This document shows positions 45,140 to 57,887 of a stretch of DNA of 64,000 nt, in pieces. Both the position numbers and the translations under genes were made by a program. Below the pieces are notes generated by a model. That model did not search any database. It saw nothing but the letters and a program-made list of their open reading frames with translations, and had not been told where the DNA came from. The stretch covers positions 158,766 to 222,765 of the forward strand of contig CBFFRP010000284.1 of the NCBI GenBank assembly GCA_965644295.1, in the 5' to 3' direction. Positions within the stretch are counted from its first letter, which is position 1. Every line of letters begins with the position of its first letter. This DNA is from Paraphysomonas bandaiensis (taxonomy: Eukaryota > Chrysophyceae).

Positions 45140-45988
45140 AATAGCTCTTAATTCCTGTATACTGTCTGTATATTTATGATTGATTATAATACTATTGAGT
45201 TATCTCTATAGGGTAGACTTAACAAGGTTCCTTTACTATACTTTGATGCCTTTTGTTTTAAGTTAAACGGTTCGATCTAGTACAGTAGTGTGTGTTAGTG
45301 TGTATGATATTATAAGCATGGATGGGTGGTATTCTATCACTGTACAGAGTATTACCGTTGAGCTAAATAACGATTTGGTATAGAAGTCTTCGAATGAGTC
45401 AACGTGCTCATTCGTTTTTGTTACAATGATGCATTATGTTTTCGGTTATTGTGCATGTTTGACTCTGTAGGATACGAGTGAAGGTGTACAGAGTAGAACA
45501 TGATCAGTCGTATTATTGCTTGTGTTGTTGGTTGTTGGGAGTGTTGACACCATAATTATAACGATTTCTGAGTGTTTTTGGAATTGTACGATAATAAAAA
45601 AAAGTAATAATTTTCGCAAACGCTTCAGTTTTATAAAAAAGAGATTTCCAGTAATCATTTTCAGTGATAAATAAGGCATAACTTTCTCCACTTGTTCTTT
45701 TACTATCCAAATGTGAAGTGTGAGAAACTCCAATTGTATGTATGTATGTAGTACACTGTACTTCGTACGGTATTTAGAACTGAAAGCAAGTACGATCTTG
45801 TGTGTGTAGATGAGGTGTAAAATACAGTGACTACAATGTGTTCTGGTGGTGATATTGGGTGATGTGAGTGGCCAGTGGACCCACCCAAAACATCATACAT
45901 TCAAATATCGACATCGAAGTCGAAGTCGAAGTGCTATACTCTATTATCCCATTGGCTACTGATCATTATCATTGCTCACTGATTGGAT
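45140..45988. other. Divergent intergenic region with right flanking repeat
   Basis: 849 bp between the nuclease gene (-) and Xrn2 (+). It contains the direct repeat at 45676..45858 and a short GAAGTC run near 45915. No gene is supported. Confidence 0.5.
45676..45858 (+). repeat. Direct repeat, right copy (partner at 34867)
   Basis: The same ordered blocks as 34867..34974, in the same orientation, with about 70 bp extra before the terminal TCTGGTGGTGATATTGG block. It ends 130 bp upstream of the Xrn2 start. Confidence 0.75.
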
Positions 45989-48900
45989 ATGGGAGTTCCA
46001 GCTTTCTATCGTTGGTTATCTGAGCGCTATCCTAAGATAGTAGTAGATGTACTAGAGAAGAGGAGTCAAGTCCTAAGTGGTGAAGAGATCCCACTTAATT
46101 TATTAGAACCTAATCCAAATGGAATTGAGTTTGATAATCTCTATATTGATATGAATGGTCTCATTCATCCATGCTCTCATCCAGAGGACAGAGAAGCACC
46201 ATCCAATGAGTCGGAAATGTATTTAAATGTGACCAAATATGTCGATAGATTGTTTGCTGCTATTCGTCCACGTAGATTACTGTTTCTTGCTATAGATGGG
46301 GTCGCACCAAGAGCAAAAATGAATCAACAACGAGCTCGTCGTTTTCGTGCTGCACAAGAGGCATCAGAGAGGGCTCAAATGATGAATGATGTACTACAAG
46401 AGATGGAAGATTTAGGACTACAGCCTCCCCCATCTAATGGATCATCATGGGACTCGAATGTTATTACTCCAGGGACTGAATTTATGGATCGATTGTCACT
46501 GTATATACGGTTTTATATATTGGATCGAATGAATCGGAATCCTGCATGGAGGAGCGTAAAGGTTGTGTTCTCAGATGCATCTGAACCCGGAGAAGGCGAG
46601 CACAAGATCATGAAATTCATCCGATCTCAGCGGTCCCAACCGGGATATGATCCTAATCAGAGACATGTGTTACATGGACTGGATGCGGATTTAATTATGC
46701 TTGGGCTGGCCACCCACGAGGCTCATTTTACTATATTGCGCGAAGAAATCACGTTTGGCCGACAGCAGCGAGACAAAGTCGTTTCGGAGGCAAAGCGTAT
46801 GCTCAATGAGGAGAGCGCCGCTATAGCTGCCTTACATCCTGAAGATGAGTGGGTTTATGGCAAGGCTTTACAATTCTTAAATGTAAATACGTTACGGCAT
46901 TATCTTCGCTTCGAGTTCCAGTCACTCCAGGAAACCTTGCCCTTTCCTTATGACCTGGAAAGAGTCATAGATGACTTCGTGTTTCTTTGCTTCTTCGTTG
47001 GTAATGACTTCCTTCCCCATCTTCCTTCGTTGGATATCAGAGATGGTGCAATAGAATTTCTGCTAGAAGTCTACAAGGATCTGTTACCCTCCATGGGTGA
47101 CTATGTTACGAGACCTGGGGGTGAGGTCAACCTGAGACAGGTGGATGTGCTGTTGTCCCGGGTTGGGGAAGTGGAAGATGAGGTCTTTCAGCAAAGAAAA
47201 GCTGCGGAGGATAAGAAAGCGTACTACCGAAGCAAGTGCTCGGGGAAGCAGCAAGGGTTTGGAAGAAAGAAGACAGATGCAGACCAAGTGACTGATGGAA
47301 AGAGCATGATGGAATATTTTAAAAGCACTGGAAATGAACCTGTTCCCCTGGGAGAAAGTCGGGATAGTGCCACCTACAAACAACATCTAGATATATTTAA
47401 GAAGAAGAAAGAGCACCAAAAGGCTATTCCGGTTGCAGACAATGCTGCTGCTGCCGATGCACTGCGCAGTGTGTTGGGCAAGAGGCGTGGTGCTAGCGCT
47501 GAGGCAAATGACACCGACAGTTGCGATGTCAATGGGAGTAGTGAGGAGGCGTCGTCTAATATTAATGACATAGGTACGAGTCCAGAAGCTCTCATTGAAG
47601 AAACGCCCGCTGGTGGCAGCAGTGGCGATAGTGATGACGGAGATGCTGGGGACATTGAGGAGGAGAGAACGGTGCTTCCTGAACCTCTTATTCGCAATCT
47701 TGCGGCTGCAGCTGGAGCGGACGACGAGAAGAAAGCCAAAGTTGCTGAGCTAGTGAAGTCCCGACTCTCTGCAAAACAAGAGGAGCTGATTGAGACCAAC
47801 AAAAAGAATGTAGTAGACACCGTTAAGCTGCACGAGTCGGGATGGAAGGGCAGATATTATGAGGATAAACACAAAAAAGAAGATATCGCTAAAAATGGAG
47901 GACTAGAGGTCATGTTGCGAGAGTATATTAAAGGGCTATGCTGGGTGCTCAAATACTATTACCAGGTATGTTTGTCTATGTGAGCCAAAGTAATTCTAAC
48001 CTTTTGTTTGGGGCAGGGCTGTCCGTCCTGGAATTGGTATTACCCCTTCCATTACGCTCCGTTTGCCTCAGATCTCGTCAACGTGGACACATATGAAATA
48101 TCCTTCGAACTCTCAGAGCCATTCCTACCTGTGGAGCAGCTGTTGGCGGTTCTTCCTGCAGAGTCTGTACACGCTCTACCGGAGGCGTGCCAATGGCTGA
48201 TGCTCGATGAAAAGTCCCCTATACGAGACCTCTACTCCTCCGATATACCCATTGACCCTAACGGAAAGGTTCTTCCGTGGTTGTGGGTGGTATTGTTGCC
48301 CTTCATAGACGAACGGCGCATCAAATCAGCGATGGCGCTGTGTAAGGACAATATGACTGAGGAGGAGACCCGCAGGAACACATTCGGGACGTCGGTGATA
48401 TTTCTCCATCGAAAACACCCACTCGTGTTAAAGGCCCTTTCTCAAATGTACTACCCTAATACCAGTGATACTGGTGACGTAGTAATATTGCGGGCGGAAA
48501 CGGAGTGCTGCGAAGTTTACTTCCCTCCTACAGCAAGTGAAGGGGATGGCATATCTGGTCATTTGCGTGTTCCACAATCAGAACTGTACCAGTTTCCTCT
48601 GGGAGCTCGTGTGCCTGCCCCTACCAGACCTGTCGGGTGCTTTTCCGATATCGAACAGAGTCATGCGACTTGCTTCGAGTTCTCTTTCCCAAAGGAACGC
48701 GAACATCGTTCGCAGATTCTTGAAGGTGCTGAAGAGGGGGCAACTGGCCTTTCCGCTTATGACTTTATGCCGCGAAAGGCGAGACGTACGCGTGGCCAGG
48801 TTAATATTCTCGATATTGCGAATGGTATGCGAGATGGGGTTGGTGGACAACAGCGCATGATAACAAATAGCTTAGGAATCTCACACGCACGACATGAAGG

Positions 48901-49483
48901 CATGTCGTACCAGTATCAGCAAGAGGTAGCTAGGGCAGGATACACACAGAGGAGAGATTACCAGAAATTGCCTCAATATGGATACAACCAACAGATAGAT
49001 TACAGCTACTCCGCAGGTAGAGACCACCCCAGGGATTATCAGCAGCCACCTCCGCAAAAGTATAGCAGAAACAGCTCTCAATACGGTTACTCTCACAACC
49101 CTTCTGTGTCCTATTCTCAAGTGCGCCCCCCGCCACCTCCTATTCCTTTCCAACAGCCACCACACCAACAGCGAACCCCATACCAGTATCAACAAGCACC
49201 CGGCTATCAGCACAACATGGGGTACGCGGCCCCGCGTCAGTTTCAAGGACAAGGTTACTCTCAGCAGCCGAGTTATCAACAGCAGTCAGCGTATCGTCCC
49301 CCACCAGTCAGTCGGCCACCAGCCCCGAGGCCCCCCTATAATGCACCACGACCTAACTCCCAACATAGCCATACTGTCCCGGCGACGGGATCTATAGCGT
49401 CTATGCGGGCACAGCTATCCGGAGGACAACAACAGCAGCAACAGGCTTACAATGTCTCACGGGACCCACGACTGAGGCGATAG
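45989..49483 (+). CDS. XRN2: 5'-3' exoribonuclease 2 (Xrn2/Rat1)
   Basis: Two exons, 45989..47965 and 48017..49483 (51-nt intron, GTATGT...GGCAG), giving 1147 aa. I chose the ATG at 45989 because MGVPAFYRWLSERYPK is the invariant XRN start. Conserved regions include IDMNGLIHPCSHPE, FLAIDGVAPRAKMNQQRARR, FSDASEPGEGEHKIM, GLDADLIMLGLATHE and VGNDFLPHLPSLDI; these carry the acidic metal-binding residues. The second half begins GCPSWNWYYPFHYAPFASD, the XRN2 CR2 signature. A disordered acidic linker (about 480-580) and a Tyr/Gln/Pro-rich tail follow the nuclear-type layout. The enzyme degrades RNA 5' to 3' in the nucleus for transcription termination and rRNA processing. Confidence 0.97.
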
Positions 49484-50149
49484 ATATATATTTGGAATGA
49501 ATTGGATAGTGATAGTGGCGCATGAAGAACGTTGCGCATTGTGTGTTATATATAGAGAGAATAACTCATTGTTGAGCTAATTGAAGGCCAGAGTGTTTGC
49601 CATTGTTGTTTTTCCAAGTTTCAGAGGGATGAAGATATCTGTAATAAATTTCAAAATTCAAAATTACAATGTCAATAATATTGACTCAATATTGCACAGT
49701 TCTTCTGTACGCTTAGTTTAAGGGGGAGAGTTGAAGTATAAACTTCGCTTCCGTAGTTTCCCTATATTGCATACGCACGACGTATATTGAATGAATGGAT
49801 ATCACACCACATGCATGCATATCCACACACTTAGTACAATGTATCGACATGTTACATGTGTATTCTCTAATCATTATTCTCTTTACACCAAGTCTATACC
49901 TTGTAGGACAGCCAAGATCTTATACAGTTGTGACAAAACGGAGTGATGCCATGTTATCCGTTATCCCATTATAGGATGTGTGTAGTGTGTAGGGAAGTAG
50001 GGAATACCACCTTCTATCGTTCCATAGTCAACTCATTTCAGTTCATTGTTTATCCAAAATATTTCAGGAAACTTCATTATTCATTTAACATTTAAGCCAT
50101 GTAATAGTACAGAATTTAACTACGACATATCACTGATGCTACAAACTAC
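49484..50149. other. Intergenic, nothing recognised
   Basis: AT-rich DNA downstream of Xrn2 up to the decayed hAT element. No features. Confidence 0.5.
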
Positions 50150-51269
50150 CAGGGCTGAGTATCAATTGATTTTCAATTAATTGGCTGGCTAAATTATATA
50201 TAGCATCTTACGATACTAGCTACTGATCTTAGGAATACACCGATTATTTTATGTTAGCATAAATAGTAGTATGTATGTATGCGCACAGTCACGTTATCAT
50301 TATATTAATCGAAATTTATGTTAGTGTACACTTTAACCTCGGCATGCAAGAGTAATATATCATGTGAAACATACTTAAGATCGTTGACAACGAACAAACT
50401 GAGCACCTCCATAACGATTGTCTAGATACATAGCATATAATCATGTGATAGCATATTCAACTGCTTCGAAATATTCAAGTATAGTAGTTGTGTAAATGAC
50501 GTTATAAGTGTATCCGTTAGGTACCACTATCAGAGGAAGAGAAGTATGTGTGTGTGCAAGAATATCTTAATACAGAGGATCCGTAGTGTGTGTGTACAAC
50601 AATAATGGACTAGAAGCATTGGATAGCCATACTTATTATTCTTATTTATTCAACAGGATGGCATTGAATGAACAAATTTGATTATTTAATTTGTCAGTAC
50701 CCTGGGATGAAATTCACCTGGGTGCAGACGCAGAAATTGTTCAAACTTCAGATTTCGAGAGAGCAGTAGTAAAAATTCAGCGCGGTAGGGAACAAGAACT
50801 GAACCGCGCTGAAAAAGCGCAGGTGCGACGCTTTTTGATAAATGGTGTACCTACACACGAAGGTGAACTTGATGAAAAGAAAGATGAGGAGGAGGAAGAC
50901 GAGACAACCGAAAAAAGACAACCGAAAACGCCAAAAAGCACACCTCAAACTTCCAACACGATATTATTGCATGAAGTATTTGTATAGCATACCAATGTTT
51001 GTGAGAGATTGTTTAGCAGAGATCTAAGATTGTTATGACTAGATTTTCGCAAGCGAATGACAACTAGACACCTTAAAATGCTGAATTTTCTGTATGTTAA
51101 TGTTTCTTTGGGATGAGATTATAGTTCAGAAAGTTATTCTAAAATTTACCAATAAAATTAAAGGCAATTAATTACCAATTAATTGCATTGCCAATAATTG
51201 GATGCTTGATTAATAATTGCTATTATTATTGTTGGACACCTGTCGCCAATTAATTGTTACGCAAGCCTG
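50150..51269 (+). mobile_element. Decayed hAT-family transposon with recognisable ends
   Basis: The left end CAGGGCTGAGTATCAATTGA and the right end AATTGTTACGCAAGCCTG are imperfect inverted repeats: the right end read backwards begins CAGGCTTGCGTAACAATTAA. CAGGG-type ends are typical of hAT elements. The interior holds the transposase remnant at 50691..51133. Flanking 8-mers (CAAACTAC / CTGCAGAC) are not a clear target duplication, so the insertion is old or the ends have drifted. Confidence 0.65.
50691..51133 (+). pseudogene. hAT transposase C-terminal region, frameshifted
   Basis: The first part (to 50987) encodes FERAVVKIQRGREQELNRAE and KAQVRRFL, the segment that precedes the dimerisation domain in many protist hAT transposases, then an acidic linker. 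Further on, pieces in three frames read TNVCERLFSR, SKIVMT and RKRMTTRHLKMLNFLYVN, the hATC signature with at least two frameshifts. No start codon and no catalytic DDE part are present. It is not functional. Confidence 0.75.
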
Positions 51270-51725
51270 CTGCAGACTGCAGAGAAATGTCAAAAGAGCA
51301 GAAGAATCAGACCAGTGCAACATAGATCAGGTCCATTAAGCATGAGCCGGAGTCCACAGTCCACGGAAGTATGTAGGCCCTTCATAGTCTCACTTTAGTC
51401 TTCTCGGTAGTGAATGGAGTTTCTATTCGTGGAAGTATTAGCACCACTCATGTTAGTATTAGTTTGAATGCAGAAGTACTACGCACACTAATACTATATT
51501 GAAGAGCAGAACTTATAATGTTTGCTGCTCGCTTGTCACCCATTGCTGAAATTTATGACTGTTCATAATTCAACTACATTACAGAGAAGCTTATAAAACG
51601 ACTTCACATAAAAATAGCTGACCGTATGAACTGATTATGGATTAATTATGAGAAGTGATAAACTTTCTTTCATGATGCACTTTATCATAGAGTTGCAATA
51701 AGCTAGATAATATGTGATAGCACCA
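51270..51725. other. Intergenic, nothing recognised
   Basis: Includes the 3' side of the SAICAR synthase gene. No open frame or repeat of note. Confidence 0.5.
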
Positions 51726-52778
51726 TTACGCAGTAGCAGAACTTTCAAAGAACCGGCAGATGGCAACGTTCATGTCTTGTTGGAGCTTATCATATTCACA
51801 GAACTGCATTCTTTCTCCAGTGATGACCTCGAAAAGCATAATATACCTCCTAGCAAGCTCACTGATGAGCTCTAATGGCGCTTCTGGAATCTGTATGTCT
51901 TCATACGGATCACACATTTCAGTATACCAGCGCCTCAAAAATTCTTTGTCGATGTTCTCTGGCTCTTTACCAGAGGATACGCGACCCTCGTAAGAATGTG
52001 CAAGCCAGTACCTGCTTGAATCTGGAGTCTGCAACTCATCCACAAGTAAAATCTCCCCTGTTAACTCGCACCGCCCGAATTCATACTTTGTATCTACAAG
52101 AATCAGACCCCTTTCTAGAGCTTTCTCCTGACTATCTCGAAAAAGTCGCATTGCATAGTCACTGCATACGTCCCACTCCTCTTGTGCCATACGACCTGAG
52201 GCAACAACCTCCGCAGCAGATATAAGTTCATCATGGGAATCGTCTTTGGTGGTTGGCGTCAGAAGGACACGGTCCAGACGTTGGTTTTTCACGAGTCCCT
52301 CTGGCAAATGATGCCCACAATAATCGCGTACACCCTTCGCATAATTAGTCCACATAGAAGTACTCGTTGTTCCAGTGATAAATCCTCTGACTACAAATTC
52401 AATTGGAAACACTTTACACTTCCTACATATTGCTATGTTTGGATGAGGACATGCAACTATATGATTGGGTACGACTGATTTCATCTGTGAGAACCACCAC
52501 ATCGATATCATGTTAAGTACCTGACCCTTAAGAGAGAGTTATATATCTAATGATGTACACGTATGTGAAGCAGTCACCTTATAGGGAACAGATGCGATAC
52601 AGCGGTCGAATGCACTCAATCTGTCAGTTGTGACGATAACCACATGCGTATCGGTCAGATAGACGTCTCGTACTTTCCCTGTGTGCTTATGGACTGTGAT
52701 GTGATCTGGGAATGACAGATTTGTATCGCAAAGAGCTGTGTATGAGTTAGTTATACGAGAGATGACTGAAAGATGCAT
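51726..52778 (-). CDS. ADE1: SAICAR synthase (phosphoribosylaminoimidazole-succinocarboxamide synthase)
   Basis: Two exons on the minus strand, 52778..52578 and 52526..51726 (51-nt intron), giving 333 aa. The split restores the conserved run SVPYKGQVLNMISMWWF. Family motifs: HTGKVRDVYLT (ATP loop), TTDRLSAFD, ECVVRGFITGT-type (EFVVRGFITGT), LVDTKYEFG and the aspartate-contacting PDSSRYW. It ligates L-aspartate to CAIR in de novo purine synthesis. The protein is the monofunctional, yeast Ade1-like form rather than the animal PAICS fusion. The first exon starts close to family expectation, with about 20 residues before KVRDVY-equivalent strands. Confidence 0.95.
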
Positions 52779-53664
52779 ATGTGTATATATATGTGTGTGT
52801 ATATAGGTGTGTATGTAAGTGTGTATGTATGTGCTGACAGTAGTATGTGTGTGTGTGTGTGTAAGTACATGTGCTGACAGTGTGTGTCTTCATGTGTGAA
52901 GTTCGAAGAGAACTTCTTCATATACATATACACGTATACTCCATCACACACACATCTCTGCATGTATATGTATATGCGTATACTCCATCACACACACATC
53001 TCTATGTATATGTATAGGGCGGACCTGTGTGTCTGGAGGGGTCGATAAAGCGCCTCACATAAGCCTCTGTGGACTGATTGATTGATGAAATAACAGCCTG
53101 CATATCTCTGCCCTCATGAGATTATTCTCATATGTGTCTTACGGATGTGTGTGTTCACTGCTCTGTTCTTGTGTATGATGATCATGAGCAGCCCTCTCAA
53201 GATACAATGATGCCACTGCTCTCTGCTCTGTACACCGACACTCCGTACTGCTGGAGGTGGATATGTAGATGTGCAGTGTATGTGTACATGTGTACCTGTA
53301 TACCTGGAGGTGGATAGATAGGTACACGTATGTCTATGATGTACGTACCTGCATATGAAATAAAAAGTACAGTACTGTAGTTCACTCGCAGTATATCGCG
53401 GTTATGACATACTGGTGTACGTACCCTGTGCGTATTCTCAGTATTCTCAGAATGAACCAGAAGTGTGTGTGTGTGTACTGCTGTATGTGTGTACTCTGTA
53501 CATATAGAGCAAGTAGTATCCTCTTGGTGCTTGTGCATATTAATGCCTCGCTATCAATACTGATGCCTGTGGAGCTATTCATTAACGTATAGACTTAACT
53601 ACTTGATCAACTAGTTCATCTATTTACTAACCATAGTGCACAACACACACACATTAAATCAAAG
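52779..53664. other. Divergent promoter region with GT/TATG microsatellites
   Basis: 886 bp between the divergent SAICAR synthase and Ku80 genes. It has a (GT)n run near 52843..52862 and a duplicated block containing GTATACTCCATCACACACAC at about 52930 and 52975. No gene is supported. Confidence 0.5.
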
Positions 53665-55887
53665 ATGGCATCCATGAAAACTATGATGCTACACGTGCTT
53701 GATCTGAGCCCTTCTATGTGGGAATCTGTCAGTAAAGGTATATGTAAGGTCGATCTCTGTAAGTCTATCATAGAGTCCTTCCTACTACACCGTATGCTTG
53801 CATCTAAGACCATTGAGTTTGGGCTATTGACTTATGGCAGCAGTGATACGTGTGTCGAGGAGATAGAGATAAGGAAACCTTCACTGGATACTCTTAAAGA
53901 TATACAGAGCATAGGGGGGCATAAGGACATACAGGGGGATGTACAGGGAGGGACAGATAGGGTATATATGGGGATACATGCGGCTCATAAGATTGTCACG
54001 GAAACTAATAGTGGAAAAAAGTTTAATAGAGTGATTGTGTTGTTTACTGATGCGGAGAGTGAGCTCGCCAATGATAACAACACTCGCTCCCTTGCTGAAG
54101 ACCTCAAGTCCAATGAATGCATAGTGTATATTGTACTTATTATAGATAAATTGAAACAAAGCTCCCTCACGTCTCAAATATCTCGCTTTCGCGACTTTGC
54201 AAATGATGTTGGGGGATACTTAACTGTCACCAACGATTTGGCAGGTGCAATGGGGTTCCTCTCGTCCGGTCCTGGTATGGGTACCCGTCCCACACAGAGC
54301 AAGATAGCGTTTGAGCTATCTCCAGACTTTAAGATTCCATGCTTTTACTGCAGTAAGACCAGTAAAGTACCCCTACCGTCACTCAAAAAGCAATCAAATG
54401 CTTCCTATGACGTGGACATGCCCGACAGTGGGAAGGTATCGTACTTTGTATGAACATGAAGTGTAGTTTACGAGCTGTGCTCAGGTGTCTATGAGCACTA
54501 TGTACCGGAATCCATCGGACCCTGATGAGGAGCTTGAGTTCGAGGATCGCGTGAAGGGATATAAGTACGGTCCGCAATACATTCCTTTTGGTGGGATGGA
54601 TGACGACGTTCTCAAGCTCTCTTCCCCTCCCGTTGTTCGATTATTGGGGTTTTTGCCTGCTAATCGAGTACCTCGTTACCACTTTTTGGATGTATGCTTT
54701 GTGCTAGGACCTAACCCTTCGACGCCTGAAGGAGAAGGAGCAGGAAGGGTGATTGCAGCACTCAGCCGTGCGATGCGAAAGTTAGACCAGGTTGCATTAG
54801 CAAGATTTGTGAAGCGTGAAAATTCAGACCCTTGGCTTGTGGTGATCATGCCCAAGCCTGATAGTGAAGGGGGAAGAGATGACAGGGCTCTGGTGATGCA
54901 CCGCCTACCTTGCGCTGAGGACCTACGAAATTTTATTTTTCCTCCTCTCTCTATGGATGGGGTGACTGCCGAACAGACCCGGGCAGTATCTAGCGCTATC
55001 GATGCGATGACCATACCCTCTGCACTTTCCCCCGAGGGGCTACTCATGTTCAATCCAGCCTCCCTTGCTGTACTCAGCAGAATCCAGCAACGCGCAGGGG
55101 TAAGTTCATCCTGCCTGACCGGTGTGCTTGGGTTTGATGACACATTTTCAAGTATGGGAGATGTACCCGAGATATCGATGCTGTGGAGGACCGTGCGTGA
55201 GCATTGTGAGCTACTTCCACGGGATAACAGCGAGAAAGGTCGTAAACGGAAAGTGTTTTGGGCGGATGTTGACATCGGAGAAGATGTGAATAAAACAATC
55301 AAGCAGGAGAAGTCGGAAAGTAAAACAAACGTTGAGCCCTTGCCATCTCCTCTTAATGAGGGATCGGTGAATCCTACCGAGGAGTTTACAGTTCTTCTCA
55401 AGACTTTTGCAGAGGAAAAAGACAATGATCGGACTGATGAATTACGTCATATTATTGTGGAGAGCCTATCTGCTTTGCGACGTATTGTTGATCTGCTCGT
55501 TACTACTGGGGGAACCAGTGCGCATTACCGGAAGGCCCTCGCATGCATCAAGGTAGGACGATGTTTATATGTTTATGTGTCTGATATGGGCACCAGTGCA
55601 TGCGAGAGGGATCAATCCAGGTGAGGGAGCATGATGCCTTCAATCAGTACATGAGAGACACGATTAAGAGAAAATTCAGTGTCGGAAGGCACTCCAAATT
55701 CTGGGAGAGTATTCGGAGCGATGGCGTGACACTCATATCATCGGAAGATACTGCACAGGTGTGCTCTGTGACCGCTGCGGAGGCAAGAGACTTCCTTGCG
55801 GAAGAGAAAATTGTCGACGTTGCACCTAATATCGAGACGAAGGAGGAGGACCAAGATGAAGATGATTTGTTTGACAATATGATGTAG
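53665..55887 (+). CDS. XRCC5: Ku80 (XRCC5) DNA end-binding subunit
   Basis: Three exons, 53665..54435, 54485..55552 and 55621..55887 (introns 49 and 68 nt), giving 701 aa. The N-terminal von Willebrand A-like domain (MLHVLDLSPSM, FNRVIVLFTDAESE) is followed by the Ku core beta-barrel with KGYKYGPQYIPF, LLGFLPANRVPRYHFL and AAEQ-type helices. The C-terminal exon is helical and ends EEDQDEDDLFDNMM, resembling the acidic DDLLDMI tail that recruits DNA-PKcs in vertebrates. Ku80 pairs with Ku70 to cap double-strand breaks for non-homologous end joining. The vertebrate-type globular C-terminal domain is short or missing. Confidence 0.9.
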
Positions 55888-57090
55888 TTAGTAGAATACG
55901 TACAAGATTGGGCGGGGACATATATATCTGTGCTGTTCGAAGAAGTAGTGATAATATATATGTTATTTTTGAATTTTAAATCCTAGCTTTTTTAACGTAA
56001 TAGATAAATCTGCATGGGTATTTGTACTACTGGTTATATATGTGACATGAGAAAATATACGCTGTAGCAGATATGTGTTATTCAGACCAGCGATTGTTGT
56101 ATGTAGAAGTATATGGCACGTTTTCACAAGATACAGTATCTCCAAAATGATTTGGATTTTCTTCTCAGGAAATAAACTGTTCCTATTACAAAATCTGCAG
56201 TTATTGTTCACTTAATTCTACTTTACAAGAGGGCGGTGTTGTGTATTATTTACTGGTTCAGCACTCAACATTGTTCAAATGATATTTCATAGATTTAACC
56301 GTCTCTGTCACTTTCGTCCTCCATCTGGTACGGTTGACTTAGAAAGTTCTCAGATGTATCTTATATTACATGCACCATGCACAACCTTAAAGCAATCTCA
56401 TGCATCCACAATCCACACAACTATAGATTCAACCGCCAACATGCCGGGGAATGAAATCTGCGGGGAATAGTAATACGGATAATACCGTGAAATAAGTAAG
56501 AAAGGAATCCTCCTACTCCAACATCTCGATGACTCGGATTAGTCAAAGAACGATGAGAGAGCTGTGATTTCTCTTATCACAGAGGATTCTTCCTTGCAAA
56601 GATTCCTCTGTGATGAGAGAAATCACATCTCTCTCATCGTTCCTTTGCTCCACCTGATTCATTTTATATATAATGAACAATAATAATGAATAACAAACTA
56701 CAAAAGAGCAATCAGTGTATTGGACTGAGTGTATGTGTGCCTTGTACTGATATATGATACAGTTGGAGGAGGTGTGAGCAATCCGAGTCATCGAAATGTA
56801 GAAGGAGGAGTAGAAGATTCCTTTCAGTCCACTGCTGTATAACAAAATACGCTACGTAGTTTCATGCATATTAAGAAGTTTTTGTCCGATTCTGTCAAAT
56901 ACGGGAATAGAATACAGTGCCGTATAAACAGCAGGTCATTTCCTGGACATGTCTGCACTCCACTCCTCTCTACATACGTATACATATACAGCATATAATA
57001 TACTGTAGCTATACAGCGCACATATCCTCTCTTGCATGATAGCAGCATCTACAGCAACACCATTCGACCTTGGAAGATATAGTAACTAAT
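55888..57090. other. Intergenic, contains a MITE-like element
   Basis: 1.2 kb. It contains the inverted-repeat element at 56500..56825; otherwise AT-rich and featureless. Confidence 0.5.
56500..56825. mobile_element. MITE-like element with nested hairpins
   Basis: The outer termini (left GAAAGGAATCCTCCTACTCC, then TCGATGACTCGGATT; right the reverse complement with small gaps) span about 40 bp each at 56500..56540 and 56780..56825. Inside, 56549..56589 and about 56601..56642 form a second inverted repeat with only about three mismatches over 41 bp. No coding capacity. A target-site duplication is not evident. Confidence 0.7.
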
Positions 57091-57636
57091 ATGGCACAAC
57101 CAATGACAACTGGAGAGCAACATAACTTTGCCACTGATGATGAAGATCTCCGACAGATCCTCTCAGCAGCAGAGACTGGCAATATATCGCTATTAAGATC
57201 AACCGTTACAGAGCATGGTGCAGAGGCCATACAAAAAACAAACAACAGTGGAGGAAATGTTGCTACATTTGCTGCTGCAAATGGCCATGTAGATATATTG
57301 CAATTTGCAATGGAAAATGGTGTATCGCTCCATCAACGTGCATGGATGGGTTCACAACCTTTGCATTTTGCTGCAGGTGGAGGGCATGTTAATGTCCTTC
57401 AGTTCCTACTTGATAACGGCATTCCTATGGATGAGGTGAATGATCATGGTTATAACGCTGCACATGAGGCCGCTAGTGGTGGGCACATTCATGTGCTTCG
57501 ATTTCTCCTCGACACTGCAAGACTTCCCCTGGATTTTTTTAACGCGCGTAACAGAAAGAATCGAACTCCGATGACTTTGGCAACTAGAGCTAATCATTCA
57601 GAGACTGTACAGTATCTACGAAGCCTAGGGCTATGA
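57091..57636 (+). CDS. Small ankyrin-repeat protein
   Basis: A single exon, 181 aa, starting at the ATG at 57091. About four ankyrin repeats fill residues 25-181: GNISLLRSTV, GHVDILQFAMENGVSLHQRA, GHVNVLQFLLDNGIPMDEVN and GHIHVLRFLLD, followed by a capping helix. Family members mediate protein binding; no partner can be inferred. Its last about 48 bp are duplicated 250 bp downstream (57888..57935). Confidence 0.75.
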   Translation: MAQPMTTGEQHNFATDDEDLRQILSAAETGNISLLRSTVTEHGAEAIQKTNNSGGNVATFAAANGHVDILQFAMENGVSLHQRAWMGSQPLHFAAGGGHVNVLQFLLDNGIPMDEVNDHGYNAAHEAASGGHIHVLRFLLDTARLPLDFFNARNRKNRTPMTLATRANHSETVQYLRSLGL

Positions 57637-57887
57637 AATATTTTATAGCTATTGGGAAACAAAAAAACTGGTAATTAAATTCGTGCTACTGCCATCGATT
57701 TCACAATTATGTGAAGGCAGTAGTTTAGTCACAGTGGATATGATAGTATAAAATAAGAAATGGACTGAATTTCACATATCTGTTATTTATCGCTTCAGTG
57801 TTACTGTCACTTTTACTTCACACCAACGCCCTAAAGATTACACGTCGAATATAGACAAGGGCTAGGGAACAATATATTGCAATCAAT

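Noticed and set aside
52233-52511. Translation start of SAICAR synthase at the Met near 52511
   Set aside because: This Met is internal: the upstream exon supplies the ATP-loop motif and the join restores the conserved YKGQVLN run.
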